A stretch of DNA of 64,000 nucleotides. It comes from Acaricomes phytoseiuli DSM 14247. GTDB taxonomy: Bacteria; Actinomycetota; Actinomycetes; Actinomycetales; Micrococcaceae. Position numbers and translations under genes: made by a program. Of the stretch, positions 23,072 through 32,948 are shown piece after piece. The notes under the pieces were generated by a model. That model made no database searches, was not told the origin of the DNA, and worked only from the letters and a program-made list of their open reading frames with translations. The stretch lies in the NCBI RefSeq assembly GCF_000376245.1, contig NZ_AQXM01000064.1:62001-126000 (forward strand). The letters run 5' to 3'. The stretch's first letter is position 1. Each line of letters starts with the position of its first letter.

Positions 23072-23764
23072 ATGGGACGCACTGCCTGGGTGACCGCAGA
23101 CCGGTTGAGCGGCTGGGCGGAGCGCTTCGACGCCTCGCATGGCGGCTACATCGGAAGGCTCGACGGACCTGCTCTCCTGCTCGAGGCGGCGGACGGCAGC
23201 GCCGCTAGGCTGAGCTCCCCGTGGCCGGAGGATGACATGAGCACCCTGCTCGCCAGTTCTCGCGTGAGTTCTGCAGATAGCGCGAGGTCGGGAACCGCTC
23301 TTGCGGAAACGGAGCTGGAATCCACGATCACGATCCTCGCGGAGCGCGCCGGCCGGCCCGCGAGCATCGCACTGATTCTGATCAGACGCGGCGGCTATGC
23401 CCTCGGCTTCGCCCGTTCCGGAAAACTCCTGGCGGCGAAGACCGGCACCCGGTATGTACAGTCGCGCACCGCGGCCGGGGGCTGGTCGCAGCAGCGGTTC
23501 GCCCGCAGGCGGGAGAACCAGGCCAGCGCGATGGCCAAGGCCGTGGCTGAGCACGCTGCTGCACTGGCCTTGGCGCAAGCGGACTATCTGCTGCCTGGCG
23601 GCGATAAAGCACTGCTTGAGGAAGTCCTCGATCAGCCCGCCGCCGCAGCCCTGGACGGACTGCCCAGATTGGCGTTCCGCGCCGTGCCGGACCCCAAGCG
23701 GGCGATGCTGGCAGAAGTCGCGCGCACCTCCGCCGCGATCCGGATCGACGTCACCGACCCCTGA
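23072..23764 (+). CDS. acVLRF1-type peptidyl-tRNA hydrolase (Vms1/eRF1-like release factor)
   Basis: A 230-residue protein of the actinobacterial VLRF1 family, relatives of eukaryotic Vms1/ANKZF1 that release nascent chains from stalled 60S/50S subunits. The start ATG at 23072 gives MGRTAWVTADRLSGW. The diagnostic segment is AAGGWSQQRFARRRENQA, where GGWSQQ (136-141) corresponds to the catalytic Gln-containing GGxxQ loop. A C-terminal eRF1-like fold follows (ALAQADYLLPGGDKALLEEVL). It runs divergently from rarA and abuts the 3' end of aspS with no spacer. Confidence 0.8.
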   Translation: MGRTAWVTADRLSGWAERFDASHGGYIGRLDGPALLLEAADGSAARLSSPWPEDDMSTLLASSRVSSADSARSGTALAETELESTITILAERAGRPASIALILIRRGGYALGFARSGKLLAAKTGTRYVQSRTAAGGWSQQRFARRRENQASAMAKAVAEHAAALALAQADYLLPGGDKALLEEVLDQPAAAALDGLPRLAFRAVPDPKRAMLAEVARTSAAIRIDVTDP

Positions 23765-25564
23765 TCAGTCCGTCTTCTCCGTCTGTTCCACCGAAGGCTT
23801 CTGCGCGGCAGTCTTTGCAGCCGCATCGACCCCGGCTTCCTTGCGCTGCTGGGCAGTAATCGGCTCGGGAGCACCCGTGAGCGGATCGAAGGCTCCGGAC
23901 TTCGGGAAAGCGATCACATCCCGGATGGAGTCGGTTCCCGCCATGAGCGCGACGATCCGATCCCAGCCGAAGGCGATACCGCCGTGCGGCGGGGCACCGT
24001 ATTTGAATCCCTCGAGCAGGAAGCCGAAGTTCGCCTGCTGCTCTGCTTCATCCAGGCCCATGAGCGCGAAGACCCGGGCCTGTACGTCACGCTGGTGAAT
24101 ACGGATCGAACCGCCGCCGATCTCATTGCCATTGCAGACCAGGTCGTAGGCATAGGCCAGGGCACTGGCCGGGGCGATATCGAAAGTCTCCAGGAACTCC
24201 GGTTTGGGCGCGGTGAAGGCGTGATGCAAGGCGGTCCATTCGCCACCGCCCACCGCGGTATCGCCGGAAGCCTTGGCCGCAGCAGCGGATTCGAACATCG
24301 GGAAATCGACCACCCAGGTGAAAGCGAACTCCTCCGGGTTGATCAGGCCGACCCGGTGCCCGATCTCCACCCGTGCCGCGCCGAGCAGCTCCTGCGCATC
24401 GCCCCGTTCGCCCGCGGCGAAGAACACACAGTCCCCCGGTTTCGCGCCGACGGTCTCGGCCAGCCCGGCTTTCTCCGCCTCGGAGAGGTTCTTGGCGACG
24501 GGGCCGGTGAGCTCGCCGTCTTCCTGGATGAGGACGTAGGCCAGCCCCTTGGCTCCGCGCTGCTTGGCCCACTCCTGCCAGCCGTCCAGGGTGCGCCGGG
24601 CCTGATTGGCGCCGCCGGGCATCACCACGGCACCGACATACGGGGCCTGGAAGACGCGGAAGGTGGTGTCCTTGAAGTAGTCGCTCAGCTCGGTCAGCTC
24701 CAGCCCGAAGCGCAAATCCGGTTTGTCCGAGCCGTAGCGGTCCATTGCCTCGGCATAGCTGATCCGAGGGAACGGGGTCTCCAGCTCGATGCCGATGAGT
24801 CGCCACAGCGCCGCCGTGATGCGCTCCGCGAGGGCCAGGACGTCCTCCTGGTCGACGAAGCTGGCCTCGATATCTAGCTGGGTGAATTCAGGCTGCCGGT
24901 CCGCACGGAAGTCTTCATCTCGATAGCATCGGGCGATCTGGTAGTACTTCTCCACCCCGCCGACCTGGAGCAGCTGCTTGAAGAGCTGCGGCGACTGCGC
25001 CAGACCGTACCAGTTCCCCGGTGCCAAACGCGCGGGCACCAGGAAGTCCCGGGCGCCGCCCGGCGTAGAGAGGGTCATCGTGGGTGTCTCCACCTCGGTG
25101 AAGCCCTCCGTGTGGAGGAGTTCCCGGGCCACCCGATTGGCCTCCGAGCGCAGTTTGAGATTGCGGGCCATGGGGGCGCGGCGGAGATCCAGATAGCGGT
25201 GCCGGAGCCGGGCTTCCTCGCCGACCTCGGTGTGCTCATCGATCTGGAACGGCAGGGCCGCGGCCTCGTTGAGCACGGTGACGCCCTCGGCGACGAGCTC
25301 GATCTGCCCGGAAGGCAGTGCCGGATTGTCATTGCCCTCCGGGCGGCGCTCCACGACGCCGGTCACCAGGAGCACGTACTCATGGCGGAGGTGCTGGAAG
25401 TCCTTCTCCTCGCGCACGACCACCTGCGAGACCCCGGAGGCGTCGCGCAGGTCCAGGAAAGCCACCCCGCCGTGGTCCCGGCGGCGCGAAACCCAGCCCG
25501 CGACGGTAACAGTCTGGCCGATGAGATCGGTGTTCAGGGTCCCGAGATCGTGTGTGCGCAGCAC
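23765..25564 (-). CDS. aspS: Aspartyl-tRNA synthetase
   Basis: Class II synthetase. The 599 residues show the OB anticodon-binding domain ([25 protein letters not shown]), motif 2 ([20 protein letters not shown]), the bacterial GAD insertion and motif 3 ([15 protein letters not shown]). The C-terminal 40 residues ([24 protein letters not shown]) form an extra low-complexity tail. Whether it is discriminating or also charges tRNA-Asn (no Asn-specific enzyme is visible here) cannot be judged from this window. Confidence 0.97.
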   Translation of the reverse strand: MLRTHDLGTLNTDLIGQTVTVAGWVSRRRDHGGVAFLDLRDASGVSQVVVREEKDFQHLRHEYVLLVTGVVERRPEGNDNPALPSGQIELVAEGVTVLNEAAALPFQIDEHTEVGEEARLRHRYLDLRRAPMARNLKLRSEANRVARELLHTEGFTEVETPTMTLSTPGGARDFLVPARLAPGNWYGLAQSPQLFKQLLQVGGVEKYYQIARCYRDEDFRADRQPEFTQLDIEASFVDQEDVLALAERITAALWRLIGIELETPFPRISYAEAMDRYGSDKPDLRFGLELTELSDYFKDTTFRVFQAPYVGAVVMPGGANQARRTLDGWQEWAKQRGAKGLAYVLIQEDGELTGPVAKNLSEAEKAGLAETVGAKPGDCVFFAAGERGDAQELLGAARVEIGHRVGLINPEEFAFTWVVDFPMFESAAAAKASGDTAVGGGEWTALHHAFTAPKPEFLETFDIAPASALAYAYDLVCNGNEIGGGSIRIHQRDVQARVFALMGLDEAEQQANFGFLLEGFKYGAPPHGGIAFGWDRIVALMAGTDSIRDVIAFPKSGAFDPLTGAPEPITAQQRKEAGVDAAAKTAAQKPSVEQTEKTD

Positions 25565-25657
25565 AGAGATCCTTTCACTAGCAATATCAGAGATACGTCA
25601 TCTGAGTGTACCGGCGATATGCCGGCCAGTATTCTTCTAGGTTCTTCTACTCTTCTT

Positions 25658-27010
25658 TTAGCCTTCTTCTGCACTGCGAGCTTCGATCCGCACGCGCAGG
25701 TCCGCTTCCGGTGGCAGCCAGGTCGCCGGATCTGCAGCCACCTGTTCGCCCGAGCGCAGATCCTTGACTTCGTGGCTTTCCTGGTCTGCCGAGTCCGCGC
25801 CCAGGAACCAGACGAAGGGAATGCCGCGCCGATCCGCGTATTTGATCTGCTTGCCGAACTTCTCCGCGCTCACCGCAACCTCCACGGCGATGCCCCGGGC
25901 CCGCAGCTGATCAGCCAACTGGTGCGCCCGGCCCCAATCAGCGTCCGAGTTCAACGCGATGTACACGGCGCTGGGCACCGGTCGGCTCGCACGCACGGAC
26001 TCCTGCCCGATGAGCCGGGCCAGGATCCTGCTCAGCCCGATGGACAGGCCGACTCCGGGAAAGACCCGATTGCCTTTGCGTGCAAGCGCGTCGTAACGAC
26101 CGCCAGAGCAGATCGAGCCCAGCGACTCCTCGCCGTCGATCATGGTCTCCAGGACAGTGCCGGTGTAATAGTCCAGACCCCGGGCAATCGACAGATCCGC
26201 CACAACCTTGCCGGGAGCCTGCTGCATGGCAGCTTCCAGCACCTGGCTGAGTTCTTCGAGCCCCTCGTCGAGCAGCGGATCTTGAACACCCAGGGCCCGG
26301 ACCCGATCCACGAAGCTGAGATCCGGGGTGCGGATCTCAGCGAGCTTCAGGGCAGCTTCCGCCTGCTGCTGGCTCGCTCCGAGTTCCTCGCGGAGCAGCT
26401 TCGCCACAGCCTCCGGGCCGATCTTCTCGAGCTTGTCGATACTGCGGAGCACCCCGGCGGTATCGCCCAGGCCCAGGCCCCGGTAGAAGCCTTCGGCAAG
26501 CTTGCGGTTGTTCACACGCATCGTGAAGGCCGGAACAGGTAGCGCGGAGAGCGCCTTGGCGGCTACCAGCACCAGCTCGACGTCATAACGGAACGAGAGC
26601 TCGCCATCGCCGACGACATCGATATCCGCCTGGGTGAATTCCCGTGCTCGCCCTTCTTGCGGGCGTTCGCCCCGCCAGGCTTTCTGGATCTGATAGCGGC
26701 GGAAGGGGAAATTCAGGTGGCCTGCGTTCTCCACGACATAACGAGAGAACGGCACAGTGAGATCGAAGTGCAGAGCCAGGCTCGGCCCGGCCGCCCCTTC
26801 CTCGGCCTGCAGCCGGCTGACCGCGTAAACCTCTTTATCGATTTCGCCCTTTTGCAGAAGCTGTTCGACGCTCTCCACAGCGCGGGTCTCGATGGATGCG
26901 AATCCGTGCAGCTCGAAGACCCTGCGCAGCGTATCCAGAAAATGCAGTTCCACCATTCGCTCCTGCGGGAGGAACTCGGGGAAACCGGACAGCGAAGCGG
27001 TACGGGACAT
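25658..27010 (-). CDS. hisS: Histidyl-tRNA synthetase
   Basis: 450 residues of a class II synthetase: motif 2-like FRRYQIQKAWRGERPQEGRAREFTQADID region, the histidine-specific RGLDYYTGTVLETM motif, and a C-terminal anticodon-binding domain (AVYIALNSDADWGRAHQLADQLR, then VEVAVSAEKFGKQIKYADRRGIP). The catalytic domain is complete. It is one of two synthetase genes in tandem; the 93-bp spacer to aspS has three AGAAGA-like blocks. Confidence 0.95.
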   Translation of the reverse strand: MSRTASLSGFPEFLPQERMVELHFLDTLRRVFELHGFASIETRAVESVEQLLQKGEIDKEVYAVSRLQAEEGAAGPSLALHFDLTVPFSRYVVENAGHLNFPFRRYQIQKAWRGERPQEGRAREFTQADIDVVGDGELSFRYDVELVLVAAKALSALPVPAFTMRVNNRKLAEGFYRGLGLGDTAGVLRSIDKLEKIGPEAVAKLLREELGASQQQAEAALKLAEIRTPDLSFVDRVRALGVQDPLLDEGLEELSQVLEAAMQQAPGKVVADLSIARGLDYYTGTVLETMIDGEESLGSICSGGRYDALARKGNRVFPGVGLSIGLSRILARLIGQESVRASRPVPSAVYIALNSDADWGRAHQLADQLRARGIAVEVAVSAEKFGKQIKYADRRGIPFVWFLGADSADQESHEVKDLRSGEQVAADPATWLPPEADLRVRIEARSAEEG

Positions 27011-27154
27011 CAGGCTTGTTCTCTCTTCAGTAGTTTCTTGAGCATCTTGTCAGTGTTTCTTCTCCCCAGTGCGTGGCCCTGGGAGTCCGGCAGCTCGACC
27101 GCCCGACTATCTCACGGTACCCTTTACACCAGATCAGCACAGAAGTCGATACAC

Positions 27155-27182
27155 TATTAAGGCATTGTTATTAAGGCATTGT
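27155..27182. repeat. 14-bp perfect tandem duplication
   Basis: TATTAAGGCATTGT occurs twice without a gap, followed by TGAATC. The GGCATTGTTGAAT edge faintly resembles ends of some insertion sequences, but no transposase or target-site duplication is present. Confidence 0.75.
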
Positions 27183-27333
27183 TGAATCTGTACGGCTAGT
27201 GCCCGGATCTCCGGATGCTCAGGCAGCAGGTTTAGTTTATTCGTCCAGCTCGGTAATAGAACGCGCGGGTCGGGTACCGGGACAGTGTGTCATTTCCCGG
27301 GTGTTGGTCTCAGTAATGGCACTAATGATGGCA

Positions 27334-27357
27334 GTTATGTCCATGGTTATGTCCATA
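27334..27357. repeat. 12-bp tandem duplication before the cyclophilin gene
   Basis: GTTATGTCCATG is followed directly by GTTATGTCCATA (11 of 12 identical), ending 22 bp before the GTG start at 27380. Position suggests an effect on the promoter or leader of that gene. Confidence 0.65.
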
Positions 27358-27379
27358 GTCGGATACGTCAGGAGCGTCT

Positions 27380-28180
27380 GTGACGGGTAATAAGGATCGG
27401 CGAAAACAGCGCCGACGCGTGCAGCTGATGGAAGCGAAGCAGGAGCTGCGGGAAGAGCAGCGCAAGCGCCGGTTGCGCGATAACCGCATCGCGATCACGG
27501 CGGCGGTGCTGGCACTCGCCTTAGCGGTGATCCTGCAGATCGCGATTTTCGTCAACAACCCGACCGCCGATGAGACGGAAGCAATACAGCGGGATATCGA
27601 GACAAGCGCAGCGGCGGAGAGCCCCGCCGCCACTGAGTCTCCGGATATGCCGGCCGTGCCTGATCCTTCTGTCGCCCGCGATCAGACCCTCACCGGCACC
27701 TTGAGCCTCAATCAGCAGGATCTCGGGGTCGAACTGGATGGCACCAAAGCTCCACAGGCGGCTTCCGTACTAAAAGTCTTGGCGGATAGCGGATATTACA
27801 CGAACAGGTCCTGCCATCGGCTGACCACGGGTGAATCCTTCGCCGTGTTGCAGTGCGGGGCCCTCGATGAAAACGGCCAGAACGTACCCGATTTCAGCTG
27901 GGGGCCGGTGGAGAACACTCCCTCGGATAATGTCTACCCCGCCGGTACTATCGCCATCGCTCGAGTTGGCGGTGACGGCAACAGCAACAGCACGCAGTTC
28001 TTCATCACCTACCGGGACACCACTATTCCCACCGATAGCGCCGGCGGCTACACCGTGGTGGGCAAGGTCACCAATGGTCTTGATACGATCTCGGGGCTCG
28101 CGCAGGCCGGGGTACAAGGCGGCGAAAGCGACGGAAAGCCCAATATACCCATCACGATAGACTCGTTTACGCTGAATTGA
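27380..28180 (+). CDS. Membrane-anchored cyclophilin-type peptidyl-prolyl isomerase
   Basis: 266 residues from a GTG start with AGGAG 5 nt upstream. A strongly basic helical N-terminus (about residues 1-36) precedes one membrane helix (IAITAAVLALALAVILQIAIFV, about 38-58), then a Ser/Ala/Glu-rich linker and a cyclophilin domain (about 100-265) with FITYRDTTIP and GGYTVVGKVTNGLDTISG. It probably catalyses proline isomerisation of proteins outside the membrane. The catalytic Arg region reads NRSCHRLTTGESFAVLQCG, a divergent form of FHRV.DGFMIQGG. Confidence 0.88.
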   Translation: MTGNKDRRKQRRRVQLMEAKQELREEQRKRRLRDNRIAITAAVLALALAVILQIAIFVNNPTADETEAIQRDIETSAAAESPAATESPDMPAVPDPSVARDQTLTGTLSLNQQDLGVELDGTKAPQAASVLKVLADSGYYTNRSCHRLTTGESFAVLQCGALDENGQNVPDFSWGPVENTPSDNVYPAGTIAIARVGGDGNSNSTQFFITYRDTTIPTDSAGGYTVVGKVTNGLDTISGLAQAGVQGGESDGKPNIPITIDSFTLN

Positions 28181-28385
28181 GCTATCTTGCTGGAAACGTT
28201 GCGATCCATCATGATCCGCCGAGGATCACCGGAAACCCGCAGATTCCGGCGGCTACAGCAGAAGCTCGTGCAAGACGTGGCAAGATGAAAGCACAACCGA
28301 CGAGAATAAGACGCGATCCAAATAAGGCGCACTCCAGGATCCCGGCAACGGCCCTGGGGTGATTCAGAAGAGAAGAGTTCTAGCG

Positions 28386-29828
28386 GTGACCGAAAGCCAG
28401 CAGTCCGACGAAACGCCCGAGACTGAGCAGAATGCTCCCGTTCCAGCGTCTCCAGCGCCTTCGCCAAGCCCCGGACCGGCTCCCACTCCTTCCATGCTGG
28501 CGGGCAAAGCAGCAACCAAGTCGGCGGCTGCGGGGGTTGCCGCGCGGCCTGCCAGCCCGAAGCTGTCGGAGCAAGCCCTGACAGAGGCGAAGAAGTTCGG
28601 TCGTGCGGACCAAGAAGGTCACGTCTTCGTCATCATCGACGGGGAAGAAATTCCGGTCGGGCAGTACCCCAGCGCCACACCGGACGAAGCGCTGAGCTAC
28701 TTCGCTCGCAAGTTCGAAGAGATCACCGGTCAAATCGCTCTGCTCAGCCAGCGCATTGCGGCGGGAGCGCCCAGTGAAGACATGCCCAAAGCGCTTGCGC
28801 ATCTGCGCGAGCAGCTGGCCGAGCGCAAAGCCGTCGGGGATATCAAAACCGCCGAAGCCCAGCTCGAAGAACTCGCCGAACGGATCACGGACTTGCAGCA
28901 GGCTGCACGGCAGGCTCAAGAAGCCGCCAAGGCCGCAGAGCTGGCAGCACGGGAGGCGATCGTCACCGAAGTGGAGTCGCTCGCCGGGCAGGATCCGGCA
29001 CAGACGCAGTGGAAGGCCAGCAGCACTCGGATGAACGAGCTCTTCGAGTCCTGGAAAGAGGCTCAGCGCGGCGGCGTACGTCTTGGACGGGCTGCTGAGG
29101 ACGTGCTCTGGAAGCGCTTTCGGGCGGCTCGGACCACTTTCGACAGGCATCGGCGCGCCTTCTTCTCGGAGCTGGACAGCGCCAACACCGAGGCCAAACA
29201 GGTCAAGGAGAAGTTGGTCGAAGAGGCGCAGGAGCTGTCCTCGTCCACGGACTGGGGGGCCACCGCTGGGGAGTACCGCCGGCTGATGGACCGCTGGAAA
29301 GCGGCACCTCGGGGCAATAAAAAAGACGATGATGCACTGTGGGGGCGATTCCGAGCTGCACAGGATGCATTCTTCTCCGCTCGGCAAGCAGCCAATGATG
29401 CGATCGATCAGGAGTACTCGGCCAATCTGCTCGTCAAGGAGCAGCTGCTAAGCGAGGCCAAGGCCCTGCTGCCCATCAAGGACCTCGCCTCCGCCAAGCG
29501 GCAATTCCAGGCGATCCGAGATCGCTGGGAGGATGCAGGTAAGGTCCCGCGCGCCGATATCCAGCGGATGGAGTCCGGGCTGCGTTCCGTCGAAGATGCG
29601 CTGCGCACCGCTGAGAACGAGCACTGGAAGCGTACTGATCCGGAAGCCCGGGCGCGGACTAACAGTGTACTGAGTCAGTTGGAAGCGGCGATCGCGGCCC
29701 TGGAAGCAGATCTGGCCGCGGCCAAGGCCTCAGGGAATGAGCGGAAAGTTAAGGACGCCCAGGATGCTCTTGATGCCAGGCAGGCCTGGCTGGCGCAGAT
29801 TCAGAAATCGGCCGGCGAGCTCGGCTGA
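28386..29828 (+). CDS. DUF349 domain-containing protein
   Basis: About 480 residues. I take the GTG at 28386 (VTESQQSDETPETEQN) with an AGAAGAGAAG stretch upstream; a GTG at 28359 is also possible. The first 75 residues are Pro/Ala/Ser-rich, then come repeated DUF349 units (LFESWKEAQRGGVRLGRAAEDVLWKRFR; LMDRWKAAPRGNKKDDDALWGRF; IRDRWEDAGKVPRADI). Each unit has the conserved W-K/R and F-R pattern, and long coiled-coil helices lie between them. The family is widespread in actinobacteria beside relA; its biochemical role is unknown. Confidence 0.85.
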   Translation: MTESQQSDETPETEQNAPVPASPAPSPSPGPAPTPSMLAGKAATKSAAAGVAARPASPKLSEQALTEAKKFGRADQEGHVFVIIDGEEIPVGQYPSATPDEALSYFARKFEEITGQIALLSQRIAAGAPSEDMPKALAHLREQLAERKAVGDIKTAEAQLEELAERITDLQQAARQAQEAAKAAELAAREAIVTEVESLAGQDPAQTQWKASSTRMNELFESWKEAQRGGVRLGRAAEDVLWKRFRAARTTFDRHRRAFFSELDSANTEAKQVKEKLVEEAQELSSSTDWGATAGEYRRLMDRWKAAPRGNKKDDDALWGRFRAAQDAFFSARQAANDAIDQEYSANLLVKEQLLSEAKALLPIKDLASAKRQFQAIRDRWEDAGKVPRADIQRMESGLRSVEDALRTAENEHWKRTDPEARARTNSVLSQLEAAIAALEADLAAAKASGNERKVKDAQDALDARQAWLAQIQKSAGELG

Positions 29829-29933
29829 TCCGGAAGGTCAGCTGATCGTACCTCAGCGCTGAAGCCCGCGGATTTATCCACATCAAGCTGCTTTGGTCTT
29901 CCGCTGGCACTTGCCAGCAGCCAGAGTGAGGAG

Positions 29934-30519
29934 ATGCAGAGCCACGTACTCAGTTCTTTGCTTCACGCTCGGTCCGAGGGGGCACCAGTTACGCGGATAC
30001 CGGAACCGTGTGATGTGCTCGCCGCGGGCTGTCGATTCCACGCTGTTGAGCTGCAGGCAATGCGGCATGAAGGTGTACTCAGCCAGATCTTCGCCGGGGC
30101 CTTCCTACCTCTGGATATCCCGGAGCAGCCCGAACACCGCGCTATCGCGATGTCGCTGTGCTTACCTCCGCAGCTACGCTCCCGGCTATTGCTCGGACGG
30201 TTCAGCTCCGCCTGGGTCTATACCGGCACTGCATGCCCGCCCCGGGTGACCGCGCTTCTTGATCATCGACGTCGTTCCGGCACCCTACCGCCGTTCAGCC
30301 AGATTCAGATCGGGGCCCACTGGCTGGCCCGGGACCGAACAGGCGTTACGCGCCCTAGTCCGCCAGCCCGAGCTAGGGTTGAGCTATAAGCTCCTGAAGC
30401 ACGCCCTGCTCACCAAACCGCGTGCCCCTTTCAGGCGCCGAGCCGAACAGCGTCTGGAGCGGCTGTCCTCTGTCGAACCGCGAGGTCAGTCGCTACGTTT
30501 AGCGCCCGTCGTCCGGTAG
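29934..30519 (+). pseudogene. Frameshifted remnant of a relA-adjacent AbiEi-like/hypothetical gene
   Basis: Two protein-like stretches lie in different frames. Frame 3 reads from 29934 (VLHARSEGAPVTRIPEPCD, then SSAWVYTGTACPPRVTALLD and IQIGAHWLA), and stops at 30389. Frame 1 continues the same kind of protein from about 30334 (TEQALRALVRQPELGLSYKL, then RRRAEQRLERL), stopping at 30519. Actinobacterial proteins of this type (often labelled AbiEi-family antitoxin-like) normally carry about 20 more residues between these parts, so the gene seems to have lost a segment as well as the frame. The end overlaps relA on the other strand. Confidence 0.6.
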
Positions 30520-32849
30520 ACGTCGAAGACTCCGTCGATACGGCGTACCGCACTGAGAATATGGTTAAGGTACTTGGGGTCGCCCATCTCGAAAGAGAAC
30601 TTGGAGATCGCTAGTCGATCATTAGAGGTGTGCACTGAGGCGGAGAGGATGTTAACGTGGTTCTCCGCGAGCACCCTAGTGACGTCCGAGAGCAGGCTCT
30701 TACGATCCAACGCCTCGACCTGGATCTCCACCAGGAACACGCCAGACTGAGTCGCAGCCCACTCCACATCGATGATCCGGTCTGGCTGCTCCTGCAATCC
30801 GTGCACATTACGGCAGTCCCGGCGATGCACCGAGACCCCGGAACCGCGGGTCACGAATCCGATGATCTCGTCCGGAGGCACCGGAGTGCAGCAGCGAGCG
30901 AGCTTGACCAGAACGTCTTCAACACCGCGGACCATCACCCCGGAGCTCGAATAACGGGGCCTCGGAGCGTTCTCCGGTAGCGGGGTGCTGCTGATCTCCT
31001 CTTCGACTACATCATCGCTGACCAGTGAGCTGACGAGCTTCTCCACCACGCTGGGAGCAGAGACGTGTCCGTCACCGACAGCGGCGTAAAGCGCCGAAAT
31101 ATCCGGATAGCGCAGATCCTCCGCGATCGCAAGCAGGGCCTCGTGCGTCATCATGCGCTGCAACGGCAGGTTCTGCTTGCGCATCGCACGGGTCAGCTGC
31201 TCTTTGCCCTTGTCGATCGCCTCTTCTCTGCGCTCTTTGCTGAACCACTGACGAATCTTGTTCCGCGCCCGTGCGCTCTTGACGAAGTTCTGCCAGTCCT
31301 GACTGGGGCCGGCTCCTTCAGCTTTGGACGTGAAGATCTCCACCCAATCGCCATGGTTGAGCTCGCTGTTGAGCGGCACGAGCTTGCCGTTGACCCGGGC
31401 CCCGATAGTCCGGTGCCCCACCTCGGTGTGTACGGCATAAGCGAAGTCCACCGGGGTGGACCCTGCGGGCAACGCCATCACATCGCCTTTGGGTGTGAAG
31501 ACGAAAACTTCCCTGGCGTTAATCTCAAAACGCAATGAGTCCAGGAACTCCCCTGGATCCTTCGTCTCCTGCTGCCAGTCCACGAGGGTCCGCAGCCAGC
31601 TCAGATCACTGTCGCTGCCCACGGTATGAGCGGCAGCCCGGCCCGCCTGGTTCTTATACTTCCAGTGCGCAGCGACACCGTATTCCGCCCGCTGATGCAT
31701 TTCATGGGTGCGGATCTGGATCTCTACAGGTTTGCCGCCCGGGCCGATCACCGTGGTGTGCAGGGATTGATACATATTGAACTTAGGCATCGCAATATAG
31801 TCTTTGAAACGCCCGGGCAACGGACTCCAGCGGGCATGCATGGCACCGAGGGCGGCATAGCAGTCGCGCACCGAGTCCACCAGGATCCGGACACCGATCA
31901 GATCATTGATATCATCGAAATCCTTATCGCGGACGATCATCTTCTGGTACACCGAGTAGTAATGCTTCGGACGGCCCGTAATCGAGGCTCGGATCTTCGC
32001 CGCCCGGAGGTCCTCGGAGATCTGCTGCCGGACCGCCGTGAGGCACTTCTCCCGCTCCGGTGCCCGGTCCTCAACCATCCGTACGATCTCTTCATACACC
32101 TTGGGGTACAGGGCGGCGAAAGAAAGATCCTCCAGTTCCCATTTGATCGTGTTCATGCCCAACCGGTGCGCGAGTGGGGCGAAGATATCCAGGGTCTCCC
32201 TGGCTTTGCGCGCGGAGGACTCCGCGGAGACGAAACGCCAGGTCCGGGCGTTGTGCAACCGGTCCGCGAGTTTGATCACCAGAACCCGGATGTCCTTGGC
32301 CATGGCCACGACCATCTTCCGCACGGTCTCGGATTGAGCCGCATCGCCGAACGTCATCTTGTCGAGCTTGGTGACCCCATCGACGAGCATCGCTACTTCG
32401 CTGCCGAAGTCCTCGGTGAGCTGAGCCAGGGTGTAGGACGTGTCCTCGACGGTATCGTGCAGCAGGGCCGCGGCCAGGGTGGTGCCGGTCATACCCAGTT
32501 CGGCTAGAATCGTCGCCACAGCCACCGGATGCGTGATGTAGGGGTCGCCGTTCTTGCGCTTCTGCCCCTCATGATGGCGCTCAGCCGTCGCATATGCCCG
32601 GCGGATGAGCTCGAAGTCTTCGCGCGGGTTATTGGCCCTCACCACTCGGAGCAGCGGCTCCAGAATCGGCGAGTAGCTCACGGAGCGCCCCGTGAGCCGA
32701 GCCAGCCGGGTCCGTGTGCGCTCCCGCCGGCTCGGCAGATAAGCTCGCTGGGCACCACTTCCGGGTGCCGCGTCCTGCCCCGTCACGGTGGTGCCAGCAG
32801 GGTCGATATCTTGCCTGGTCGCAGAAGAGGCCGGGTCGTGCTCTTGCAT
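30486..32849 (-). CDS. relA: Bifunctional (p)ppGpp synthetase/hydrolase
   Basis: Long RSH enzyme that makes and degrades the stringent-response alarmones. In 787 residues: HD hydrolase domain ([21 protein letters not shown]), synthetase domain ([30 protein letters not shown] in family order), TGS domain ([31 protein letters not shown]), zinc-finger region and a C-terminal ACT domain ([31 protein letters not shown]). Both catalytic domains look intact, as in the single Rel of actinobacteria. It follows secF after 99 bp. Confidence 0.96.
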   Translation of the reverse strand: MQEHDPASSATRQDIDPAGTTVTGQDAAPGSGAQRAYLPSRRERTRTRLARLTGRSVSYSPILEPLLRVVRANNPREDFELIRRAYATAERHHEGQKRKNGDPYITHPVAVATILAELGMTGTTLAAALLHDTVEDTSYTLAQLTEDFGSEVAMLVDGVTKLDKMTFGDAAQSETVRKMVVAMAKDIRVLVIKLADRLHNARTWRFVSAESSARKARETLDIFAPLAHRLGMNTIKWELEDLSFAALYPKVYEEIVRMVEDRAPEREKCLTAVRQQISEDLRAAKIRASITGRPKHYYSVYQKMIVRDKDFDDINDLIGVRILVDSVRDCYAALGAMHARWSPLPGRFKDYIAMPKFNMYQSLHTTVIGPGGKPVEIQIRTHEMHQRAEYGVAAHWKYKNQAGRAAAHTVGSDSDLSWLRTLVDWQQETKDPGEFLDSLRFEINAREVFVFTPKGDVMALPAGSTPVDFAYAVHTEVGHRTIGARVNGKLVPLNSELNHGDWVEIFTSKAEGAGPSQDWQNFVKSARARNKIRQWFSKERREEAIDKGKEQLTRAMRKQNLPLQRMMTHEALLAIAEDLRYPDISALYAAVGDGHVSAPSVVEKLVSSLVSDDVVEEEISSTPLPENAPRPRYSSSGVMVRGVEDVLVKLARCCTPVPPDEIIGFVTRGSGVSVHRRDCRNVHGLQEQPDRIIDVEWAATQSGVFLVEIQVEALDRKSLLSDVTRVLAENHVNILSASVHTSNDRLAISKFSFEMGDPKYLNHILSAVRRIDGVFDVYRTTGAKRSD

Positions 32850-32948
32850 CGTCCCCTCCTCCCGTGCCGACAGATCTGCCCGTTACGTGACCTTCCTGTA
32901 TATCAACCAGGACTTCACCTAGTCTATGCCTGCACTAGGAAGCGAAGG

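Larger units (their letters stand above)
27011..27379. other. 369-bp divergent intergenic region hisS / cyclophilin
   Basis: AT-richer than its surroundings, with no credible gene. It must hold the hisS promoter (minus) and the cyclophilin promoter (plus). It contains two separate short tandem duplications, at 27155-27182 and 27334-27357. I see no attenuator, T-box or tRNA. Confidence 0.6.

Noticed and set aside
25605-25668. Pyrimidine/purine-rich repeated blocks (TTCTTCTA-like) after hisS
   Set aside because: Short degenerate repeats overlapping the stop region; no pairing or conserved motif seen.
27158-27190. Possible insertion-sequence end (GGCATTGTTGAAT)
   Set aside because: No transposase, no matching inverted end and no target duplication; explained by the tandem duplication.
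28181-28385. Small frame (61 codons) between the cyclophilin and DUF349 genes
   Set aside because: Low-complexity basic composition, no ribosome site and overlap with both flanking genes; more likely leader sequence.
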